In this document: piece after piece, positions 55,888 to 64,000 of the stretch
How positions within the stretch are numbered: position 1 is the first letter of the stretch
How the letters are laid out: each line of letters starts with the position of its first letter
NCBI GenBank assembly: GCA_947650285.1
Contig: CANTFL010001387.1
Span: 267,936-331,935 of the forward strand
Reading direction: 5' to 3'
DNA: 64,000 bases
From: Hyaloperonospora brassicae
Taxonomy: Eukaryota > Oomycota > Peronosporomycetes > Peronosporales > Peronosporaceae
The notes under the pieces: model-generated
Told to the model about the DNA's origin: nothing
The model's input: the letters and a program-made list of their open reading frames with translations, nothing else
Databases searched by the model: none
Program-made: the position numbers and the translations under genes

Positions 55888-56774
55888 TGCAGTGGGCGAT
55901 GAGCTCGAACTGCGTATGAAGCAGCATGCGCTGGCTCGTGGGGCGATATTGCTAATGTTTTATATAGTGTCACATTACATATAGTGTTGCTTCCGCCAAT
56001 GATCTTTTTGTCTAGGATGCAGACAACGCTCGACAATCTATCAACTTACAGCGGCGCAACTTGTTGCTGCTTCTGTATATCGATATCACTCGCGGCTTCT
56101 TTGCTAAGAAAGTAGACGTCACGTGACAGCTCGGGCTTGATGATATCCATGCTGCAAACCCCTTGTTAGTTATCATAAGTGCTGTTGGCAAATGCTTCAG
56201 GAACTGCAACGGTCAAGCAATTGGCTCCAAGCCATACTACGTCTACAGGTGCCATGTCGATCATTATTGTTGACATACACATTCATTTTTCGTCGGCATG
56301 GCCCCAAAGATGATGTACCAGTTGAGACAGCCGAGATGACAAGAGATCGAAAACTCGTCTGTGTTGTAACAGTTACATGTTGTTCACTAGCCACCCGTAG
56401 TCGATAATTAGACAGGACGCTCTGCATCATCACCGACCTTGAAGTGCATTGCACAAACGGCACTCCTAAGCTCAAAGTAGGTAGATGGCCTAGTTGAAGG
56501 ATCCCGGCAAAGATGTGAAGGTTTGGGTCCGGCTTCACACTATTGACGGTTGTGATTGACGTCACAAAACTGCTGGGAGAGTTGGGCGATGAGATGACAT
56601 GAGCTTCCCAGACGCGTTTCCAGGCTTTGTCGATGGTGTGATCATGAGCCCTAGAAATGCTAAACAAAAGGCTGTCGAGTTTAAAGTATGCAATCTACAC
56701 AAAGACACAGTCGGTATCATCATTTCACGACCATTCTCTGTCCACAATACAGTATCGAGTACAACATTCCGACG
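55888..56774. other. Spacer with a possible terminal exon
   Basis: Mostly uncharacterised. On the minus strand 56150-56046 there is a 34-residue frame (DIIKPELSRDVYFLSKEAASD) that looks coding and is preceded by an AG acceptor, so it could be the last exon of a minus-strand gene. An upstream frame at 56667-56197 (minus) might contain further exons, but I could not build a model. Confidence 0.3.
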
Positions 56775-57204
56775 ATGGAAGGGGGAGCGTCTGCAGCCGC
56801 GTCCCGCGTCCCCATAAAGCTTCCAGGCAATGTGTTGGAGTTGCTGGAAGCTTCTGCGCACTTGAATCTGCCGCTCGAGCTTCGATTGTTGATGACGCTG
56901 GTGGCACTCTTGCTCTTCCTACTGCTTCTCATTATGGTGCTGTGGGACCGCTACGGCAAAGAGATCGGAGAGCTTTACACATCGCCCGTGGGCACGAAAG
57001 CTCAGGAACAAAACGCCAGTGGTACAACACGCAGTATTCGTTGAACCTGCAGCTATATTCTGTAGCAGCTTCTCATGGCTCCTTTGTTCTATATGTGACC
57101 CAGTAGACACCAAGGTGCACGACGTCGCGGACGAGTTCACGATGTACCAGAAACTCCCGACTTTCTTCTACGAGTACGTGCCGAGACAGAAGAAAAGCAG
57201 CTAA
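56775..57204 (+). CDS. Small single-pass membrane protein, unknown
   Basis: Exons 56775-57021 and 57107-57204 (114 residues). One strong membrane segment (LLMTLVALLLFLLLLIMVLW) flanked by an amphipathic N-terminal helix and a soluble C-terminus ending VPRQKKSS. Donor, acceptor and phase fit. No family recognised; it sits tail-to-tail, 56 bp from the sugar transporter gene. Confidence 0.6.
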
Positions 57205-57260
57205 AGGAGACGAAAAAGAAGTGAAGATGTTGCAACGAGCGTCGGTAGATTCTTCTTCTG

Positions 57261-58394
57261 CTACGCAAGCTTCTCATTCGAAAACGCAGGCTGCACCTCC
57301 TTCCTGATAGCAACTGCATTGGCATCGTCGATCGTTTCTCCGTCATGACCACATGACGCCGCTTCAGTGTACTGGGGTAGTCCGATCATAGCTGTTGCTT
57401 CGACTGGCAGCGAGTACATGTAGACGCCAAAGCTGACGAAACTCACGGCAGCTGCAGTGTACAAAGTGACTGCTTGACCGAAAAACACAGCACTGAGCAG
57501 CGGTAGGAACACTAGTTCTAGTGCACTGGCAATCGCCTTGCGGATGGAATCCAAATGTTTGAGGAAGAGACTTGTGACCACACCAATGCACGACATGATG
57601 AGCACCATCGGCAGCACATGGCGTGAAAACAGCACGCGAACGTTGGCCATTGTCAGAGCTTCTTGAGCCGTCTGCCCCGTAAGTCCCAGAGCGAGCATTG
57701 CTAGCGTGCAGACGATCGAGTCAATGTACATGAAGACGTTTTGCAGATTTACGGGAATCGATGCTTGTTTCTTGAGAAGAACTTCATTGTAGACACCAGC
57801 GAACGTGCTACTGAGTAGCTGTACCATCAAGAGTCCATAGGCCACGAGAGGTGGACTGGTGGCGTCATTGCTCTGGTCGGGAGACCCACTGAGGAGGTCA
57901 GGCGAGCCCAATGTCTTGATGGCACAACCCACGGTGGTCACACCCAATGAGACCCACTGGTTTCGGTTCAGTCGCTTCTTGAACATCATCTGGTGCAAGA
58001 TGCCCGTCACCACCAGTCGAAACTGAAGCAGCAGAAAGTACGTCGCAGCATCGAACGCACGCAAGTTCACGTACGACAACACGTCGTAGACGACGTAGAG
58101 CGCCGACGGTATCAAGTACAGGAGCAGGAGGTTGCAATGCTCACGTACTTGTGCCATCATCGACCAGAAGCGAGTGGCCAGTGGCTCTGTTACACGAGTG
58201 TCGGACGTCATGTACATGCACGTGGCCAGCAACAACTTGAGCAGCGACTGGAGCACGACGGCAGAGGCGGAATTAAAGCGCACGCTTTGACGCTTCGCCA
58301 TTTCATTGAGCAGCCCGTAGGCCACCCAGAGGCCCATGTACGTGACGAAGATACCACGTTGGGCTTTGGTCTCGAGTCCCAGCGGTGCTGCCAT
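57261..58394 (-). CDS. Nucleotide-sugar transporter (SLC35A-like)
   Basis: Single exon, 377 residues with about ten hydrophobic segments. Family signatures include YDVLSYVNLRAFDAATYFLLLQFRLVVTGIL, GVYNEVLLKK and QNVFMYIDSIVC, which match the UDP-galactose/CMP-sialic acid transporter group (drug/metabolite transporter superfamily). It would exchange nucleotide sugars for nucleotide monophosphate across the Golgi or ER membrane. The C-terminal 50 residues are soluble and variable. Substrate cannot be told from sequence. Confidence 0.9.
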   Translation of the reverse strand: MAAPLGLETKAQRGIFVTYMGLWVAYGLLNEMAKRQSVRFNSASAVVLQSLLKLLLATCMYMTSDTRVTEPLATRFWSMMAQVREHCNLLLLYLIPSALYVVYDVLSYVNLRAFDAATYFLLLQFRLVVTGILHQMMFKKRLNRNQWVSLGVTTVGCAIKTLGSPDLLSGSPDQSNDATSPPLVAYGLLMVQLLSSTFAGVYNEVLLKKQASIPVNLQNVFMYIDSIVCTLAMLALGLTGQTAQEALTMANVRVLFSRHVLPMVLIMSCIGVVTSLFLKHLDSIRKAIASALELVFLPLLSAVFFGQAVTLYTAAAVSFVSFGVYMYSLPVEATAMIGLPQYTEAASCGHDGETIDDANAVAIRKEVQPAFSNEKLA

Positions 58395-59394
58395 AAGATG
58401 AAGCGGAGGACGACAGCGATGTAGAAAAGAGCAAATGGCAATGCGTCCGATGGCGCGACGGACGAGCGTTTGTGACTTACTCGGCGTTACAATGACGACG
58501 GCGTTTTACTATGAGTGTAAGCCCGATACAGTATCGAGTTTGATCAGACGCACGTCATTATCGACAAATCCATCGATTTTCTATCGGTCTGTCGTTGTCG
58601 TTCCGTGTGTACGAGGCGCTATCGCTCTATTACCTGGATATGCGGATGGAATAAGGCGGGAGATAGTAGTCTACTGCGCAAAAGAGGTTCGACTTGAGCT
58701 CCATATCACGGAAGTGACGCGTGCGTTCTTACCCAGACGATGAAATCGAAAGCTGCGAAACGGTCGAATGGAAGGCTTCTGCGCTGGCACAAGTAGGATC
58801 GCCACGTTGGCCAGAAGCTTCGATTGATCTAAGCGACTGTCGTACGTCGCATCGTCTTCCAAGAAAGAGTAGACGAGCGAGAAACGACATCCCGAGCTTT
58901 GTGCGTCGTCGACACATTCCACAATGCTGACGTGTGACATCTGCGCCATCACACGCTGACGGGTTCATCGTGTCGGTAGCAAAACTTTAGGTTGCGATGA
59001 GCTAGTGGCGCGTACACGCAAGATCATTGCTTCGTTACTTCTTTACGTCTTGCTCATGCCATGGCTGCCGCTAGATCTTCACATGACGACTTCAGTCATC
59101 CATGTGACCAAGCATCAACATGTGTTGTGCTTCGCTTGGCGATTGTTGATTTGTGACCTCGTCGTCATGGACAACGCCACAACCTAGATCACTTCCGCAT
59201 AAAAGTGACGAGTGCTGCTTGTATGCGATACAGCGACGGTGAGCAATGCTCTCTGTCTCAGTGATGGATCAGTGACGCCAACCTATGCCCACCGACCCGT
59301 TGCACATTCGGTCCTCATATAATCGCTCTTGACTCACCATTGCATACCAAAAGTTGCATGGACTTGTGCTTCTTAGCTACACTTTTTGGTACCA
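58395..59394. other. Spacer
   Basis: No convincing gene. A 93-codon minus frame (58952-58671) without family resemblance is present. Confidence 0.4.
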
Positions 59395-59556
59395 AGGTAT
59401 AGCGAGGAAGCACAAGTTCAAGCGAGGGGCCAAGATCATAAGCCGTTTCCAGACTAAAACATCCACGTGCTCGTTTGCCAAAGGTAGTGGCGAAGGCGTT
59501 ATTGTGTATCTAATTTCACTGTTGCAAAAACAATATGCAATTGAGACAAACTAATT
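59395..59556 (+). pseudogene. Decayed copy of part of the RluA-type gene
   Basis: Encodes RKHKFKRGAKIISRFQ...SFAKGSGEGVIVY, clearly related to KKHKSKREAKSANRFQ...SFADGKGGEGVIVY of the pseudouridine synthase exon 1 at 17600-17510. Similarity continues past the exon end into the parent's intron (shared GAGACAAAC), so this is a DNA-level duplication, not a processed copy. No start codon or downstream exons. Confidence 0.85.
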
Positions 59557-60629
59557 GTGAGTCCCGGGATGCGATACCGTTGGCAAGTGAGTGTGCGTAA
59601 ACGGATTGCCAAACTCTACGGCAGCTACTTTCTGTATGCGTAAAGACACGTAGTCACACAGGCTGTACCGCACAACTGCTGGTGGGATCTACTCACACGG
59701 AGAGATACATAGTAGGTGTCATTCTCTAGTCAAAGACGAATCTCACCAGAGATCTCGATCCCACTTAGAGATCACGAGGTTACCTAGAGATCATGAGATC
59801 ACCCAGAGATCGCGAGATCACCCAGTCGTGTTGATGCGAAATAAGACTCTTTCGCAATCAGCTAGTCACTCGCATGGGCGTGATTGAACAAAAAGACAAT
59901 AGGGCGATGACGATTTTTCCAAGCCACAATGAAAAGTTTTGGTCAAAGTCAGCATCGATAAGGCACTAAAAGACGCTGTGGAACAGTATCGTTCGAAATG
60001 TCACTCGACATAGACTTGCTACTCCCGCCATATTGACCATGACAGAGTGGCGTACTACCATTCCCACGCATAGTAATTTCTTTTTTCATGGTATCATAGA
60101 AACGAAAACGCAATGAGTCGAGTGTCGGCCTCTTCGCTTGGCGATCGATGAAGCCCCTAACAACGAGGTGGGACTAATGACGCTGACGTAGTTTGGTACG
60201 CCTTTTCATTAATCATTACATGCCTTCATCATAAGCCCCACTTCGCTGTTGTTGTAGCAGTTGTTGTTGATTTGCTGTTGTTGGATTTGCACGGACGAGG
60301 TCGATGAATCTGTTACTTCTTCTTATCCTTCCCTTCATCACATCCACAGCTCCAAAGACTTGCTGTATCACACGATAACTACGACACCAATGTAGTCGCC
60401 ATATCTTACAACGAACAAGCCGTCTCCAGCCGCCGATCCCAGTCATTTTACATCGTACGGAATTATTGATACCTTGCTCGATTTGTTCTTTGGACTGATC
60501 AACTACTTATATGAGCGGGCTCCAAACCTTGCTTGTAGCAGAGCTGTTAGATCCCCTTTGCCAGTGGAAGGCTTCTAGCTCACGAGCTGTTTTGTTCATT
60601 ACAAGAACACGACTTAGCAAGTCTGCTTT
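59557..60629. other. Gene-poor spacer
   Basis: No gene seen. Short direct repeats of AGAGATCNCGAGATCACC type occur at about 59735-59825, and a GTTGTTGCT-like trinucleotide stretch at about 60245-60280. Confidence 0.45.
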
Positions 60630-60900
60630 GCTCACTGAGCTTCCAGTCCTGCTTCAAAGAAACTAATACGATTCAGGAAATGAACAGCACCAAGTGCTAA
60701 AGAGTATATGTCGTAAAAAGACTTCTTACTCTTGAGACCAAACACGCCTCAACAAGGCACGTGTCTTATTCAGATCGAAAGATGAACAGGTTGTTTATTT
60801 AGCGTTTTAAGACAGGATAAAATCCTGCGTATTTCATAAAATGTAAGGTTTCACCCTCTAATAGAGTAAAATCTGAAACCCACCATGGGCGGCAGAAGCA
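60630..60900. repeat. LTR-like remnant related to 26.8-27.1 kb
   Basis: Shares ACGCCTC...AAGGCACGTGTCTTA and nearby blocks with 27068-27093. Short, decayed, ends unknown. Confidence 0.4.
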
Positions 60901-63900
60901 ACATTGATTTGAATTAGTGAGACATCACAGGGTACGCGTACCTCGCCCATGGATGCACCACTCACAGTGTACCACCGTTACAGCTTCGATACAAAGATCG
61001 GCTTGCTGATTACTCTGGGCATTCGCTCGTCTATTGATCTGTTTGACCAGCGAAACAGGTATAGCAAGACGCAAGTGTTGAGATGTGTGCACAGGTCGAC
61101 TGAACCTTTGAGTGCAGGCACGACGCCTGATGATTTGAGCTGCATGGGCGACGCCGGCACCTTGTGCGAGTCGGCGCTTTGTACGGTCTTGTTACCGTGA
61201 ATGACGGCTCTTCAGACTGCCTGGCGACTGTGATTTGGCACATCAGTAGACGTGATCCTTGTCTCGGCGTGCCGGCCTGCCATATCCCCACTTTGCTGTC
61301 GCTTGGAGCATCCGCATGACAGTTTCCGGGGCTTCCTTGATGCAGTCTTCGGTGGTGATGTCCACACGTAGGAACGTTACCCTATCTCGCTAGATCACAA
61401 TCCATTCGTTCGCGTGCTGCTCAATCAATATATGACCGCAGTTGCTTCCAGACGGGGCGTGTACGCTCATCTCATCAACCGAATCGCTCCGAAGACAATC
61501 CTTGACTACCGCCGATAGCTCCTACGCCTGTCCGCGTGCATCAGGTACGACCAAGCAAAGCAGACGTCGTAGCTCTCAGCGGTTACCCGTCCCATGACGT
61601 ATCAGGGTTGACCAGCAGATTATGCGCACGGGCAAGCAAGCTCAGAAAACGCGTCCATACCCTGCTCCGCTTCAAGGCATCACCATAGCATACGACCACG
61701 TGGGTCCGTTCCTGCCCCATGAAACGAAGGTCCAGCTGCCTCACCGACACACGCAAGATGAACCAGAGCTGGTACTCCTTGCGCTTATGCTTGGGAGCCC
61801 GTATCGTTGTTGGCGCCTCGTGTCATGCTGCAGCCTGTTAAGCACTCTCCCGCACTGCCTGCCAGAGCTTCTCAACAAGTAAGAGCTATACTCGATCCTT
61901 TCACTCCACGATACAGTTGCCGCTTGCAGCCAAAAGAACGTAAGGATTCGCTTGTGGAGTTAGGCACGCGCCGCGATAACCATGGATCAGCGGGTAGGTC
62001 AGCGGTTCAGATCGAATACGATACCGCGACCCGACTCCGCCTATATGAATCCTCTGATGCTGCCCGTTGCAATGGCATTCAGGAGTAGCATTGATCGGGT
62101 GCGAAGGTAGCGCTGGAGTAGACTCTGTCAACAGCTGGACTCTGCCGCCAATGCCTGACCCCGGCGCAGTGATCAAATTGCTCGTCCCTAGCCGCGCACC
62201 TCGGCTTGTTGATGGGTGGCTGTACATTTTTCAATAGTGCCAAGCCAGATCTTTAGCAGACTTCTGCGCGGTCAAAGTGTTGCACTCGTGATCCAGAATC
62301 TAGATGTTGTTTGTTTGCCCAAGAGCACGTGAGCCAAGACACTTTCTTTTCTGCTGTTGCCGCATGAAAGTGCCGAGGAAGTGGCTACCCGAGTCCAATC
62401 ATATATTCTACTATAGTAAGCCAGCCGGTGCCGTTGAGGTCAGGCTCTCGAGATCCACCATGTGCGAGCCACAGTTCTCGTCCGAATTCAGTAGAGTCGG
62501 TAACGACAGCCACAGATGACTGAGTGCAGAACGCGACAGTGCTATCGACGAGAGGGCGAACGACCAACGTGTTGCGGTACTGTTGCTGGTCGTGTGTTGC
62601 CATCGGTGCATAGAATATCAGAGCTGCCGGTGAGCGACAAGCAGAGCGCGACACTCGATCAGTTACTTTTTAGACTACAGTGGACACCTGTGACATGCAA
62701 TCGTTTGGCATGACCTCTGCGCTGTGATGCAGCCTGCATGTGGCCAGTTGTAGCCGGAATTGGCTATCAGTATGGCGTATACCCGAGAGGGTTGCACATA
62801 GTCCCGATGTGCAGCCTTGTCCCAGCCACCTCCTCGTACGTTGATCTAGCGCAAAGGAAGCCCCGACACAACATGATGTACCCCGAAAGGTGCTGTCTGC
62901 TTCGATCAGATCGAGTCCATACAGCAGAGGTGATCGCGCCGTTGTCAGTCCGACACTTCTGTAACGGTGTCGGTAGGTATTTGACGCGATGGTGCTGACA
63001 CCTTGCGATCTCTTAATCTTGACTGAAGAGCGAGTATGCATTTCAGCTCCAACGTTGGTGTGTATCAGTCGCTCGTTCTACTTGTTGCTGCGAAATAATG
63101 TATATAGGGCAGATGCTCACGCACCCGTGCAAAGAGTGCGGTCAAACCCTGTTTTTGCACAATCAGCCCATCTGGTCTCGATGTCACATGGAGTGGTGTA
63201 TCCATTTACTGTATAAGCGGTGGGTTGCGCCCGGTCCTAACGTTTGGTCGTTGCCCACTTACCACCTCGTATGCGGTACGCGATCGAAAAACGCGAAAGG
63301 CGACACATCGTCATGCGGACTCGAATGGTGCGGCGCCCCTCGATTTTCGATAAGCGTGCACAACAGTGGTTTGAACCCTTCCGCATACAGATGATCGATC
63401 TTTGCGGTCACTTGACGCACTGGGAACAACCTCTTCGTGTATTTCGTCTTCCTCCTAATGAATTCGAGCGCTATAGTGATCCATTGTTCAGTAGTAGCAC
63501 CTTCGAGGTCCAGTTGCGTCAGACGACACTAGCGTGTGCCGATGGAGCTCTATCCAATCGAGACAATGATCGTAGCGGAGTCGTTGTTGTGTTGCGTTCT
63601 TGTCGCGAGTCAGGTGCACAAACAGAATATACTATATGCGAAGTGAAAAACAAGTCGTAACGCAAAACATTCGCGGGCTCACTCGAACTCGAGTTTGCAT
63701 AGCCAATTGGTTGCCGATACAAAGCCTTGAGCTTGTTTATGTGATGCAACTACGATGTCTACGCGACGATGCATATTCGCTTTGTGTCATGCAACGTGTA
63801 CAGAAGTCTCATCCTATCGCTAGATCTACGCTTTCGAACGGCTGTTCAGGCTGTTGAGGGTTACTGTTGATGAGAGCCGGATCGAATGCACGCCCGCGGT

Positions 63901-64000
63901 ATCAAAGGGTCACAACCCATAGTTCTGGATTTGTTTGCGCAACGCTGAATCAATATTCATGCACTCGTACTCGTCCTTCTCACTGTATAGCTCGCTCTTC
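60901..64000. other. Unassigned 3.1 kb at window end
   Basis: Several 80-140 codon frames (for example plus 63244-63660, with RRPSIFDKRAQQWFEPFRIQ) but no recognisable domain, start context or splice pattern. Could be decayed transposon or a diverged gene continuing outside the window. No tRNA or rRNA gene recognised. Confidence 0.35.

Noticed and set aside
62385..63041. Possible Ty1/copia RNase H remnant on the minus strand
   Set aside because: A YGLD-like stretch suggested copia RNase H, but no catalytic motifs or consistent frame could be found.

Overview
The window looks like nuclear DNA of an oomycete, most likely a Peronosporales species (Phytophthora or downy mildew). The reasons are compact genes with short GT-AG introns of about 60-150 nt, a candidate secreted protein with an EER motif, a secreted tyrosinase, a stand-alone trehalose-6-phosphate synthase, and a Ty3/gypsy chromovirus next to decayed relatives. 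The species call is inference. All exon structures were built by hand from reading frame and splice consensus; every spliced gene model called as a complete gene gives a length divisible by three.

Layout: 1-17.9 kb is gene-rich: PSMD5-like proteasome chaperone (5' end outside the window), an FHA protein, tyrosinase, trehalose-6-phosphate synthase, NOP56, a repeat-containing effector candidate and an RluA-type pseudouridine synthase. 18.3-26.6 kb is a small host gene split by a full-length LTR retrotransposon (18409-26318) with matching 5-bp target duplications; its gag-pol runs on the minus strand and it carries two extra plus-strand reading frames. 26.6-28.6 kb holds older LTR and pol debris. 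28.9-37.1 kb is again genic: a mitochondrial RbfA-like protein, omega-amidase, a small mitochondrial membrane protein, ALG6 glucosyltransferase and a family X DNA polymerase-like protein. 37.1-41.9 kb is gene-poor with one solo LTR. 41.9-58.4 kb is dense: a TALE homeodomain protein, a PhyH-type dioxygenase, a LEA-2/Tag1-like membrane protein, a TB2/DP1/HVA22 protein, PRPP synthetase, mitochondrial HSP90 (TRAP1), D-lactate dehydrogenase, a small membrane protein and a nucleotide-sugar transporter. 58.4-64 kb has no convincing gene, but contains a decayed copy of part of the pseudouridine-synthase gene and LTR-like debris.

The genes are unrelated housekeeping functions with their own promoters, in mixed orientation; there is no operon or pathway cluster. 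Shared themes are mitochondrial function (RbfA-like, TRAP1, D-lactate dehydrogenase, a small membrane protein) and ER/Golgi glycosylation (ALG6, nucleotide-sugar transporter).

The most unusual signal is that the LTR retrotransposon is packed from end to end, LTRs and coding regions alike, with short perfect inverted repeats (8-11 bp stems, short loops). Two otherwise intact host genes also carry a single in-frame stop codon inside sequence that keeps coding on both sides.
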